This document shows, piece by piece, positions 1-12,245 of a stretch of 64,000 nt of DNA (its first letter is position 1; every line of letters starts with the position of its first letter). The DNA lies in assembly GCA_003508835.1 (NCBI GenBank), contig PUFA01000077.1:6338001-6402000 (forward strand). The letters are read 5' to 3'. The translations under genes and the position numbers were made by a program. Source of the DNA: Eonycteris spelaea. Lineage: Eukaryota > Chordata > Mammalia > Chiroptera > Pteropodidae. The notes under the pieces are model-generated. The model searched no databases, was not told the DNA's origin, and saw nothing but the letters and a program-made list of their open reading frames with translations.

Positions 1-2014
1 CAAGGCCTTTCTGAGCACGGGGCCGGTGTGACGGCACAGGCCCCACAGGCACGAAACCTGCCCCGTTTTTTGATCCAATTCGGAAGGGGCAGGTCGTCCG
101 AGTGTGGGCGTGTGGGAAACAGTCTCACGGGGGTAGGTGGTGTCTTTGCTGTTCGTTAGAAGTGTGAGGAAGGGCTCGGGAAGTGAGGCGGGGTGACCCC
201 GAGCAGACGTCTCTCGTCCACAGGCTGATCCATAAACCGTTCTGCATGTCATTTCAGCCTCAGCGGGGTAGAGCGTTCGGGGGACACATAGCACCTGTCC
301 CGCTTCACGGCTGACGAATCCAAGCAGGGGCCCAGCGTTCCGGGAGTGGCGGAGTGGGTTATGCCCGAGGCCCCAGTCCAGGGGCGAAGGGGCCACAGTC
401 CCGCCGAGGTCACACTGGCACCGCTCCGGCATTGCTCCTTCTCCCCCGACGGACACTTTTTTTGTTTTTTGTTTTTTGTTTTTACCTCATTTGCACAGAG
501 ATGCTGCCAGGGCTTGCAGGGGCCATGTGGACACTCGTTTAAGATCACCAAGCCAGGCGATGGCCGAGCTGGGATCGGGGCTGGACGCAGGACTGTCCGA
601 CTCTGTGATATATGACATGGCATTCTGGCCCCTCGGCCCGTACAGTTTTACCCAGCAGTTTCCTGCTAAAGTATCACAGAGTCTACAGAAGTGGAGGGAT
701 GGAAAAACCCCTCTCAAGATGCCCAGTTTGTTTATCCAGGGCCGGAAAATGAGTAACTGTCATTTGGTTCAAAATGACAGTGGTATCTGGGGGCTGCAGT
801 AGGAGAGTATTGAACCTCTCGTTAGGAATAAGGATGATCTTGAGACTTGATTTTTTTTTTTTTTTGCTTAACAAATAACACGGCATAAACATCTGTCTCA
901 GATGCATGACTGTCAGCAGCGGGGGGGGGGGGGCAGGAGGGGGCGGTCACCAGCCCCTGGTTCCTACTGGCAGCCACTGTTAACCATGTTGGTTGTCTTT
1001 TCTGACTTGAAGGGGATTTGGGCTTCTTCGTCCTCACAGCAGGATATGTGAGGTCAGAGCGAAGGAATCGATTGTGTGGTGTGATTTTTGAAAAAGGAAA
1101 AAGAAAACGGTCTGGAATTCCCCGCACTGCGTGGCCAGGACCGCACCTGCAATGGGCAGATTCATCAGTGACACCCAGCGGTGCTGCCGCGGGGTGACCC
1201 TGGCTTGTTCTGATGAGCTGGGTAACGAACTTCTCTGGAATGTACACTGAGCGACATTCCACAGCCACTGGTCATTGTTGTGGGGCCAGGCAGCTGACTT
1301 CGGGGGCCTCAGGCCTGTTTGCCAGTCAGGAGATTTCATTTGTGAAACCTGAGGCCAGGGAGCAGAACTTCCACATAAAGCAGGTCTGTGGGAATGTGGG
1401 TCAGACATACAATGGGGGTCCAGCGGGGTCCAGGGTTGGGGAGTGACGCATTTGTGAGGGTTTAGGCAAATAAATACCTGGCTATTCCCCTTGCTTGCAA
1501 CTATAAGGCATAATAGGGTTGTTTGTGTTTTAACGGGATTTGCACTGACACTCAGGAGACACATAAAAAACAAAATGTTAGACGCTAATAGAAGTGATTA
1601 CAGAAGTCTGGGCTTTCGGCCCACACGCATCCAGGTTTAGAGGTGGTTCTGCCCCTTGGCAGCCACGGGAGCATGTGCCATTAGCCTCCAGCCACGGTCC
1701 CCTCCCCCGTGAAATGGGGGTGCGTGCCTTGTAAGACTCGAGGCTTGTGTGAGATGACATTTCAAGTGCTGGAGATACAGAGGAGCCCCAGAGATGCTAG
1801 TCCTTCCTCTGCTTCTCTGGGCCCTCCTGGTTTTGTTTTGTTTTTGTTTTTTTTTTTTTTTTGGTCTCATAGTGATATTTAGATTTTTAATTCTGCATAT
1901 TTTATTCACCATGTTGCAAGGGGGTGGGGAGACCTTCCCAGACTATAGATATACGTGACACGTATATCTATCACAACACCTAATACATCATATTTATGAT
2001 GTTTATAATAGGTG

Positions 2015-2260
2015 GCTGTTGAGGCTCTAACAGTCAAGTTTAAGAACACGGCTTGCTAGTTAGACTGGATTCGAATCCCAGCATGACTCATGTGACCTTG
2101 GCAAGTCTGGGAATCTCTCTGTGCCATGGTTTCTTTATGGCGAAATGCGGGTGACAATAGTGCCTACCTTGTAGGTCTCTTGTGAGAATTTAAATGAAGT
2201 CTTTCATACAAAACGTCTAACGTCTAAAGTGAAGCCTGGCAGAGAGCATGCGCTTAACAA
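2015..2260 (+). repeat. MIR SINE (sense)
   Basis: Shows the MIR core in order: GATTCGAATCCCAGC, TGTGACCTTGGCAAG, then TCTGTGCCATGGTTTC and a tail like GTGCCTACCTTGTAGG. It is decayed by many substitutions, as expected of an old mammalian tRNA-derived SINE. Confidence 0.8.
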
Positions 2261-3338
2261 ACGTAAACAAGATTTGTTGAAGGCAGATCAGCAAAGAACT
2301 TTCCAGAATATTTTAAACCCTTTCCTGCTTCAAGAGTTTTCACCTCATCAATGGCACGCTAAAGACCAAATTCTCAAAGACCAATTTCTCACTGATCACC
2401 TGCAGTTCGGATCTAGAGTTCCAGGCACATGTTTCACACAGGGCAGTTAAATGGTCAAAAATTCAGGCTGTGGAGTTTGGGTGACCTGGGATGACCCCAA
2501 TGCCACACTATGTGAACTGTCTCATTCGGACAAGGTGAGAATTCACACCTCATGGAGTGTGAGATAGATACAGCCCTGCTTGCCATTTTTCAGGTGTATC
2601 AAGCTCAAAATGGAATCAAATAGTATTAACTCCGCAGAAGGCCCTGCCTAGCCACGCATAAGCTGAGAATTTTCAGTCCTGGCTTTTCTTCTTTCGAGAA
2701 TGTCTACACGTCACTTTTCGGTGTTCCCATGTTTATGCCTCTAAAACAAGGAAATGAATGATCCTTTTTTTTTTTTTTTTTCTGGAGGGAGGAAGCATAG
2801 AAAATAAACTGAGATGCCGTGAGCCTGGGAATCAGTCACCTGGGCAGAAGGAATGTCAAAAACACCCAATGTGTGAAATTGCTCAGGTATGTGTCAGCTT
2901 CAGCACATCACCTGCCCAGGAGAAAGGTCCTTTCTTGGATCACATTCTGATAGCCCCAGCCAGAGGGCCAGGATGGAGGAACAGACCCTCAGCCAAAGGC
3001 TTCCATCCCAGTGTAATTCAAGGAAGTCTTACCTGTCATGATTGAAAGGGAACATTTAAAGAAAATCTTCCAGCTTGCAGCACACTCTGGGGATGAGGTT
3101 TGTGAAGTTAGCTGGGGGTTTGCAAATTGGTTGCTTTGCGTATTGTATGGTAACCAAGGCTTCAGCCTTAAGTACCCACATATTTAAGTACACTACTACT
3201 TGTCAGTCCTGGTGATCTGATCTTCTATTTGGATAGAATCAAGAGTGGAAGGTAAAAATATGCTATCTCATGAGAGACGTGAAGTAATTCAAAAGCAATA
3301 AGCAGCAGGCAAATTACTCTCCTCTGAATGGTTTCTGC

Positions 3339-3436
3339 CTCTCTCCCCGCTTCCTCTCCTCCCTTCTCTTTTCTCTTTTCCTTTTTCCCTTTTCTCCTTC
3401 CTCTTTCCTTTTTTATTTTCCCCCTCCCCTTTCCTC
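3339..3436 (+). repeat. Polypyrimidine tract
   Basis: Almost only C and T for about 100 bases. It lies 265 bp before a purine tract on the same strand. Confidence 0.9.
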
Positions 3437-3701
3437 AACAGACAAGTATTGAAGGTCTATCGTGGGGCACACACTACCCCAGGCAAGGGGACCCAATGAC
3501 CTATGAAACCTTGCCCTTGTCCCTGGGGAAATAAACATGAGCATAGATAAACAACAATTGCTTTATGGTACAATGAGTTTGTTGGGTGCAAGTAGCTGAG
3601 AGGAGAAAGGGGAATTTTAATAGAGAAGTTGATTTATGTGCTGATTCTTGAGGAAATACATGTGTGCTGATTCTTGAAAAAATGCAGAGGCATTAGGCAA
3701 G

Positions 3702-3702
3702 C

Positions 3703-3743
<41 letters not shown>

Positions 3744-3778
3744 AGAGAGAGACAGAGACAGAGACAGAGACAGAGAGG
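3702..3778 (+). repeat. (GA)n / (GACA)n simple repeat
   Basis: GA repeat with two interruptions, passing into four GACAGA units. It creates a Ser-Leu-Val frame on the minus strand. Confidence 0.95.
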
Positions 3779-3894
3779 AAAAGAAGCAGAGACACTACTG
3801 CATGCTGCTTTCTGGTCCGTGTGTATGTGTGCTTACTGTGACCTGTCTCTATGTCACTGCAGAGCAAACGTGACTGACCTAAATGAGACACAAT

Positions 3895-4110
3895 CACATA
3901 GTGGGGACTTAGGAACCAGACCTACTGTGTTCAGTTACACTTCGCCCCTTGCTGGTTGTCTGATGCTGGGCAAGGTGACCCATCCCTCCCAGCCTTTGCT
4001 GTCCGTCTTTGAAGTGGAGATGCACCTGCTCACGGGGAGTGTGAAGCTCAGGTGCTGTCATGTCCCGGACGAGGTAGCACATGCCGGAGTAGAATGAGCA
4101 CTCAGCTGGC
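3895..4110 (+). repeat. MIR SINE (sense, diverged)
   Basis: The TGATGCTGGGCAAGGTGACC and CAGCCTTTGCTGTCCG segments follow the MIR core order. Divergence is high. Confidence 0.55.
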
Positions 4111-4619
4111 GGCATGTAGGAGGTGCAAGGCTCAGTGACATAAGACTGTAAGGGTCATTTGTAAACTCTGAAGTATTATCAGAATGTAAGGGGAGTGGCA
4201 TTTTGATTGTTTGCTCTGTCTGTCCAGTGCAGCTGCCCAGAAGCCCTGGCTTGTGGCAGTCTGCTCAGTAAATATTTGAAAGCGGTTGCCTGGTATCAGG
4301 CTCCAGGACAGGAGGGGTCTGAGGAAGTGCCACAGAGCAGAGGACAGAGGGCTCGTCACACACTGATCTAACGCGGGATGCTGTCGGAGCTGACATGAAG
4401 TCAGGAGGTGGCTAAAGAGACTAAAAATGAGGGCTAGGATTAAAACCAGGTCATGGGCTGGGGTTATTAAGCAGCAGCAATTGGAGACAGGTGAGGGTTG
4501 TTCTGGGGAGAGCCTGAACACCCCTGAATTCTCCTCGACATGAGCCATGACCACCGCCACTGTTAGTTAACGGTACCTTGAGCCAAAGTCAGCAATGTGG
4601 GCTGGACTTGGTTTGTATA

Positions 4620-4870
4620 GATTTTAAGATCATTACAGAGTTGGAGAAACTGAAGTCCAGTTTGGGAAAGAGACTTCTTTGTGGTCACATAGGTAATCCC
4701 TTCCCAAGATATTTACCTGCGATGCCATTTCTCTCCTTATTCTTTCTAAGTCTCTATTTTCCCACCCGAAAGATGGTGGGTTGTTATAAGGACTTAAAGA
4801 TTTGATCATAAGTGCCTGGCAGGATGCTTGTCATGTGGTGAGTGCTAGTGTTATTTTTATTATTTCCTTC
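4620..4870 (+). repeat. MIR-like fragments
   Basis: A segment with TTGGAGAAACTGAAG and GTGGTCACATAGGTAA resembles antisense MIR, and one with AAGTGCCTGGCAGGATGC resembles a sense MIR end. The boundaries are uncertain. Confidence 0.4.
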
Positions 4871-5064
4871 CATCTTCACCTGATTTCTGTGGAGTGTTGA
4901 ATGAGCCCCTGACATGGTGCTCTGTGTAGCACCTTTAAAATGACTGATTATATACTTTTGTTCTAAATCAGGAACCATTTTGTGCTTATTCATAAATACT
5001 AGCAGGAGCGAAGAGTTTAAGAGAAATTTATGGGAGAAAAAGTTAAAAATTGTGGATAACGGCA

Positions 5065-5290
5065 AAATATAAAGCGCTTACTACGTGCCAGGCACTGGCC
5101 CGAACAATTTACCTATAATAACTCATCTGATCCTCACAACAACTGAATGAGGCAGGTCTTTTGCCTCCTATTTTGCAGATGAGAAAACTGAGACCCAGAG
5201 AGGTTAATCAATTGCCTAGGGTCACACAGCTAGTATGTGATGGAATTCAAATCTACATAGTCTGGATTCAGAAACTCTACTATTGACTTC
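5065..5290 (-). repeat. MIR SINE (antisense)
   Basis: A clear antisense MIR: GTGCCAGGCACTGG, CAGATGAGAAAACTGAGACC, AGGTTAATCAATTGCC, GGTCACACAGCTAGT. It is one of the best-preserved MIRs here. Confidence 0.85.
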
Positions 5291-5711
5291 TCATTAACCA
5301 ACTTCTTTTTTTCCCTGTCAAAAAAAATTTTTTTTTTTAACTTAATGGGAGCAATGGTCAGTTCAACACTTAGAATGCTCGTTCCTTACAGAAACACCGG
5401 TTGAGACCTGCTACTTGTCTGCTGACCAAGGAAGCCAAGAACCCCTTGAATAGTTGTGGGATCAATAAATGTTCCTGACACTGAGACAATAAGAAGTGAA
5501 ATAAAAAATGAAAGCCAGTTTCCACTATTTGCAAGGCAAAACGGACAGCCTATTCTGTGGGCAAATGCATGCGTAGGAGGAATTATTATCAAATTCTGCC
5601 CCTGGTCTTTCTTTTGAGTTGAATGGAATCATATTTTCTGCTTCTCATCTTTACAGTGGGACTAATCACTGTCCAGCCCAGCAGAATCTTAGGAAGATTA
5701 AATAAGAGAAT

Positions 5712-5825
5712 GTGGTTCATTGTGGCATTATTTACAATAGCCAACATATGGGAATAACCTAGGTGTCTGTCAACAAATGAACAGATTAAAAAAAAAGATA
5801 TGGTATGTCATACACAATATATGTA
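5712..5825 (+). repeat. L1 fragment (sense)
   Basis: Contains the typical L1 3' ORF2-region text TTTACAATAGCCAACATATG and GGTGTCTGTCAACAAATGAA. Only about 110 bp remain. Confidence 0.75.
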
Positions 5826-7651
5826 ATTCTGGATCCAGATAATGTAGGCTTGAATTTCGTACTAGCTTTGCAAAGGTCATACTTAAGTCTGGAGTCTGGG
5901 AATATTTACTGTACCAAATCCCTTCATTTTGGAGCTAAACTGAAGCTGGCAGTTAAGACATCATCAGGGTCATCTATTTGCTTATAGAAAACCCTAAACT
6001 CCTCTCTCTCTCAGGATTATTTTTTTTAACCTCTAAATAATCACTTCTTTGTGCTTTGAAACCAGTTTGTATAAAAGCAAAGTATTGGATTATTAAAGTT
6101 CATGAATTCAGTGCTAGAAAATATCCTGGTGACATTTACACAGACATGTTTAGTAGACAGTGATAGGCATTCAAAACAACAATTAAAAGATGTCATTTGC
6201 ATCTTTAAACATAAATTTTGGGCGATAAGTGGCATATTGTTTCGATAAGTTGATTTTTTCTTAGGCACGGTTTCCTTAGGACAATAAATTTGGTAAAAAG
6301 TCTTGCCTTTTTTTTTTTTTTGGTTTTAAATTAAAATATACTTAAATGCTTGCCAGAGAAAAAGGTAAAACTACCAAATAGAAAAATATGTATGTACTGC
6401 AGCATATTCTGTTGGGTGTATTTAAGCACAGTTTCAATCTTACAAGAATATTTGGCATTTCGCCATCTAGTTGTTGCTCCATTTTAATTAGGATTCTCAA
6501 TGGTCACACTGACTAATGGCAAAGTCGATCTCTCCATTTGTAGATAATTTTTCTACTTGACCCCCCTTAGAAATCCATTAATCAAGGAGGTAGACCAGAT
6601 AGCTAGAAGAGTGTGGTAGGAAGCCCAAGCCTCAATCTTAGAAGGATGCTGAGAACACACAGAGCTGTTTGTTGCTTTGTCCTTTCAGAAATGCAATTTC
6701 AAAGTGTCGTGGGTGAATTAAGTATTGGCTGTCAGTCTAAATGGGTAAGAATATTTGTATCATTTGGCAAATAAGGCAGAAAATAGAAAAAAAAATCCGC
6801 TTGGATCAGATCTCGTATGAATTACTTACATATGCTGACCAAGTATTATGAAAATTGAGTGAAATTTTTTTAGAAAAAAAAAATGACCTTACTTCTAAAT
6901 TTGGGATTATTTATATGTTGTCATTTTAAGAACAGCTTTCAATGAAGATTAGTATAGCTAGGTCATTTTCCAGAAAGATAAGCTTTCTTAGGCTCTGCTC
7001 TCTGGGTTATATATGTTGATGTGATATTTACCAATCAAAAATGACAACAGTGTTGAGCTGGAGGAAGGAGACCTGACCTTAAGACTCTTCAACATCTAGT
7101 GCCCTAAGGCGGTAGGCACCATCATTCCTGAAGGTACTGACAATACACCAGAAGTGCAAACGACGTGCCTGGCCTTCCACGCATGGGGCTCTGTACAGGA
7201 GACGATGGGGCAGCCCTTGCAGGACTGCAGGCTGCACCCTAACGAAGGACGAAAGGTGAGCGAATTGACTCCTGATCGTTCCAGCCAATGTCTTTCCAGG
7301 TGAGCGCTGCTCATCTAGGCAGGAAAACTAGCAGCTCAGCTGCCTCATTACAGGGGCGTATGTGTAGGGAAGCCCTTCTCACCATGGCCGTCAGAGGTTA
7401 TTATGGGTTAACAGCCTTTGGGGGAGAACTGCTGCCTCTCAGTGGCTGTTATCACCAACAGGGGGACAAGGGTCAAACTTTAGGATGAATCAGTTTTTAC
7501 CCTGTGATAAGAGAAGTAATAGCCTGAGGGAATGCTTGGGCCAGAAGGGCAGGAATGCATGGTTGCCGGAAGAAATTCAGGCAGATAGAAACATTATAGG
7601 GAAATCTCCTCTGGTGACGTAGCTTCCTTTCCCCATCTAAAGTCTGTGTCT

Positions 7652-7896
7652 AATGATTCTCAACCAACCAGGAGCAATTTTGCTTTCCTGGGGACATTTG
7701 GCAGTATCTAGAGACATTTTTGGTTGTCGCAAATAGGAGAGTGTTGTTACTGGTATCTAGTTGTCTAGATACCAGGTATCTAGTTGTCTAGTTGTCCAGG
7801 GGCCTGCCAGACATCCTACAAGGTGCAGACCAGCTCCTCACAACGAAGAAGTAGATGACCCCAGATTTCAATAGTGCCAAGGTCTACTGTGCTAGG
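7652..7896 (+). repeat. MER20 (hAT-Charlie) with internal rearrangement
   Basis: Begins TTCTCAACCAACCAGGAGCA, continues GGACATTTGGCAGTATCTAG and ends GTGCCAAGGTCTACTG, the order of a MER20 nonautonomous hAT element. The middle contains a duplicated and inverted patch at 7750-7791 that is not part of the family. Confidence 0.8.
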
Positions 7897-9069
7897 GCTT
7901 TACAGTCCTGGCCCAATGGTCATAATAATTCTATCGACATGTTATTTTAAAAGGTGTAGGGAAGGCTGAGCTTCTCTGGTAATTGGCACCTGGGTACTGA
8001 CTAAGCATGGCCCCTAGTCACAAAGAGCAAATTGCTGTGGGTGCCTAAAAGGGACGATTAGAAGTGGACTGGGATGTCTTTCTATAATTTTTTTTTCTTT
8101 TTTTTTGTAGAGCAACCTAGATGGCAAATCTGACTGATGAGTACAGGGATCAGGTAACTAGGAGGAGGAATCTGAGTTAAAGTCTGTCCAAAGGGAGAAG
8201 CCTGTCACCACCCCTGGCTTCTTAGCCAGCATCGCTATTGGTGTAGAACATCACAGCCTCAAACGGCGGCCTCAGCCGACTCATTCTTTGGGGCCCTTCA
8301 GTACCGTGTTGGGCTGGAGAACTCGTGGTGTCTTCAGAGGCGGAGTCACATGCATTGTCTGGAAACAAGATCTTGTGTCCTGGGGAAATGACTGCTTGGA
8401 CGTTGTCCACAGATGGTTTAGGGAGCCAGAGACCCCTGAAGAGTGTGAAACCTCCAGATATCCAATTACTGTTCTATCCCATCAACAAAGGTGAACCTGG
8501 AAGATACCGTGGTAGTGGGGAGCTGATGGCTGTATCTCAACCGTGAAAGAAACCATGCCCTCAAGAGTTATGAACAGTGAAGCACTTTCCTCGTTAGAAA
8601 AGAATTATCCATTTCTTTCTTCTACTGCCAAAGTTCGTTTTTGTTTTGTTTTGTTTTGTTTTTGCCAATTCAATGAGACTATGAACTTCGGATTCATTGC
8701 TTGCAGGAAAAAAAAAAGCTAGTGTACTCTGGGTTCCTCAAGAGTCAGTGATAAGTGGGCAGATGGAATTGAAAAGAGGAATGTTGGGGGCTGAGCTGGG
8801 CCTTCGCAGCATCGAATGGTGCTGTGTCGGAGGGCATAACACTAGCATGAACAAGTTCCGATTTGCCGAAATGGAAACAAGGTGAAACAGCTAAACTTGC
8901 TTTGAGCACATTTCTGTCTCAATCAGAATCAAAACAAGTGAATGTTATTCTTTCCCCTGGTAAGAGAGTTTCAATATGCACTGGATCCAAACCTATTATT
9001 TATTTAAAACTTTAATCTCTGATCTTCAAGTCTTTATTCTCTTGCTATTTCAGTCTATCCATTAATAGT

Positions 9070-9087
9070 AGCAGCAGCAGCAGCAGC
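9070..9087 (+). repeat. Short (AGC)n run
   Basis: Six CAG/AGC units in intron sequence, next to an AT-rich ATA/AAT stretch. Confidence 0.9.
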
Positions 9088-9559
9088 AATATCAATAAAA
9101 ATAATAGTTATAATAAAGCAATAATGATAAAGCAATATCCCCCACCCCCAAGAATCAGTAAGGCCAACCTTGGCCACAGTGATAGTCTAAGGAGTAGTCT
9201 GTTCACTACTGTAATCAAACACATACCATCCTAACAACAAAACAAACAAACAAAAACGACTGTGAATTCATACCTCCCAGACTACCTCAAGCCCAAACTG
9301 CTCGAGCTTCAGATTCAGCTTCCTTCTAGGCATCATAGCCAGGCGAACCACACATACCTCTCACTCAACAGCTCCCCACACCAAACTCGTCCTCTCACCA
9401 TGCAGACCCCACTCTGCCTCATTCCTAGGGAAGAGGAAAAGGCCCCACCCTCCACTTGGGTATACAAGCCAGGTGCCTGGCAGACACTCTAGTCTTCCTA
9501 GTTCCTCACCCCCACATCCCATCGGTCAGCCCGTTACGCTGATTGGACTCTTCAACCTG

Positions 9560-10020
9560 TCTCCTCCAGCTCCACGGTCATTGTGTTAGCTGGGGCAGAG
9601 GTTCATCACCTTTCTCCAGGGCCACTGCCTCCCAACTGCTTTACTTTGCCTTTGGTCATGTTTCCCTGAAACCCTCCTCTACCAGCTTCCCGTACGGTCC
9701 ATCCAGAGCAGCACCCCCTTGTTATCTCAGACCTCGTCATCTCCTTGTCAGAGATCTATTAAGGCTTCCCAGCTGTCTCAAGTAGTGTGGTCCCCTCGTT
9801 TCTCCTGCCCAGAGTCACTCCCTCCACGGTCTAATTTCTGAACTTTGTTGTTAGGGACACATTTCTATGAGTGCATCCATCACAGGTCATTATGCTTATT
9901 TGTTTTTACCTCCCTCACTAGACCGTGGTCTTTTATCTTATTCCTCTTTTTATCTACAGAGCCCTAAATAGTACCTGGCCCCGGTAGTTTCTCTAAAAGA
10001 ATATGTCAAATGGACTGAAA
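9560..10020 (+). repeat. L2 LINE fragment (sense)
   Basis: A pyrimidine-rich stretch followed by CTCCCTCACTAGACCGTGGTC and ACAGAGCCCTAAATAGTACC, resembling the 3' part of L2. The 5' limit is unclear. Confidence 0.55.
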
Positions 10021-10289
10021 AGATGGAGCATGGTTTCCTTTCTCTTGCTGCTTTTTCTCTGTGCAGCTCAAGGATAATTGGTGGCAGAGAGTGCAGCCTT
10101 GGGTGGCGTGGAGGGGGTGAATGGGGCAGTTCTCCGGTTGCTTTGGTTGTGAGAAGCCTGGGGTGGAGGGCACAGTGCTAAGAAGGCTTTTGGTATCACC
10201 ATTCAGGCGTCTCTGTAGGCGGGCTGGTGGGAGTGGTTCATAGTCCAAGCCGGGGCACAGCTCTAGCCTCGACCTGCGAGAGGCTTTGG

Positions 10290-10492
10290 CTTCTACATCG
10301 CTTCTCAAATTGGAGTGAACATCAGAATCACCTGGAGGGCTTGTTCATGGCAGATTGCTGGGCCCTACTCCCAGAGTGTCTGATTCCCCAGATCTGGGGC
10401 AGGGCCCAATACTTTGCCTTCCTAACAAGATCCTAGATTATACCAGTGATGTTGATCTGGGGACCACATTTGGGAATCATTGCACTAGAAGG
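10290..10492 (+). repeat. MER5A (hAT-Charlie)
   Basis: Contains CATCAGAATCACCTGGAGGG, TTGCTGGGCCCTACTCCCAG and GTGATGTTGATCTGGGGACC, the MER5A order from one terminal inverted repeat to the other. Confidence 0.8.
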
Positions 10493-10984
10493 ATTTCTGA
10501 TATTAGACCCATGGTTCTCAGCTTTGCATATGTTAGAATCACTTGGGGAGTGTTAAAAAATACAGATGCCAGGACTTTACCTACACATTGGTTGGTCTTA
10601 TGTGACTGGACATAAGGATTTGGGCTCCAACTGAGCAGAACATTGGTTTAAGGCTCATTTAGAAAATGTAATGAATTGATGCGTTTATCAAAGTTTTATC
10701 GAGCATTTTCTATGTGCCAGGCATTATGTCAGGAATGGGTATGTAGAGATGGACAAGACAGTTCCATGCCCAGGGAGCCGTGCAAGGCAGATGTATAAAG
10801 AATTCTAAAATGACTGGGGACAGAAATGATGGTGTTATACATAGAGTATTATAGAAGCATCTAATCCAGCTTAGGGCAGAAGGAGGAAGCTCAGTACAGG
10901 ATAGAGAGATGAAGTGAAAACCCACTTCAATATTTTCAGAAATCCTGATAGTTTAGCTTCTAGGTGAAATATGGGCCTTTATCG

Positions 10985-11240
10985 AACTCAGGCATGGTGT
11001 AAAGAACTTCTACCTAAACCCAAATCCATGCTTCACCTTGGACCAACTACCTAACCTCTCTTCGCCTCACTTTCCCCATGTTTAAAAGGGGATAATAATA
11101 GTATCTTCCTCATACAACCATTGGGAGTTCTAAAGGGCACAGTGTACGTGGCGTGCTTGGGAGAGAAAGGGGCTCAGACATCGTGGGCCACAGCCCACGC
11201 CCTCAGATCAGCTCACTGGCTCGTAAGCACCTGGTAGATG
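10985..11240 (+). repeat. MIR SINE (sense)
   Basis: The CTCTTCGCCTCACTTTCCCC, then GGGGATAATAATAGTATC segments are the MIR 3' half. The 5' half is weak. Confidence 0.65.
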
Positions 11241-11894
11241 TCCTCATTACGGTCATCATTTCAGAAGGGCCCCTGTCAACCTCCAGTGAGGCCCGTCATC
11301 ACTGGGAGTTTGAGTCCTCGTGACCGTGCCGTAGAGCAGACAGCAGGCGTGCCCCGGGACGCACTGGGTTCCATCCCCTACGCTAAGCGGCCCAAACTCC
11401 CATGGCTTTCGAGTTCTTGTATCATTTTTTCAGCTTGTACGTTCCTCCTCTGTCAATGTGCTTCTCCTTGGCAATTTTTCCCCCCACCTCTTTACAATGA
11501 TTGCTCGTTATTTATCATAGACAAGAAACCCCCGAAGCCAAGATTGTGTAATTGTGCCTGATAGCTAGACTCACATGGGAAACATGTATTTAAATCAAGA
11601 AAGTGCACTTCAGTGCATGTCGTGTTTTGACAGCAGAGGCTTCCAGGTGTTCCTATGCACCTGCCCCAGTGTCCACCTTCTACAAGTCCCAAACTGTCCT
11701 CCCTTTTAGGCAGTATTTACCTTGGCTAAATATTGACACAAAGAAGTCAGAACTGTGGCATGCTCACGAACACCCCGGCAGCGCGCTGAGCAGATGTTCT
11801 CCTGTGTACGAGTTGGTGCTCATTTATGGGCACTCGTAATGACGCCCGCGTGGGCGGTGTGCTCCTCTGTCCTTGTCAAGATGGTGGTATGTTC

Positions 11895-12245
11895 CAGTTC
11901 GATGTTTCTTGAACTCTGCAGCATGTTGGCCTCGCTGAGGGAGCATTTAAAAATCCCAGTGCCAAGGCCAACCACCAAACCAATTAATTCAGACCCTCTG
12001 GGGGTGGGATAAGGCATCAGTGGTTTTTAGAACTCCCCCAGGTGATTCGAGGGTGTTGCCGAGTCTGAGAACTTGTTCCCCAGGCCAGTGCGTCTCAGAC
12101 TTTAACACACGTAAGAATCACTTGAGGATCTTGTTAAAATGCAGATTGATTCAGTGGGTTTGGGTGAGCTAGAGATTCTGCATCTAGCAAGTGCCCAGGC
12201 AGCGTGGACGCTGCTACGAGTCCATAGACCACACTTTGGGTAGCA
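11895..12245 (+). repeat. Two adjacent MER5-type hAT remnants
   Basis: The first (to about 12085) has CTCTGGGGGTGGGAT and CCCCCAGGTGATTCGAGG. The second has AGAATCACTTGAGGATCTTG and ends AGACCACACTTTGGGTAGC. Both follow the MER5/MER58 pattern and lie head to tail. Confidence 0.65.

Noticed and set aside
2015..2260. tRNA-like box B sequence (GATTCGAATCC)
   Set aside because: Part of a MIR SINE, which is tRNA-derived; no cloverleaf is preserved.
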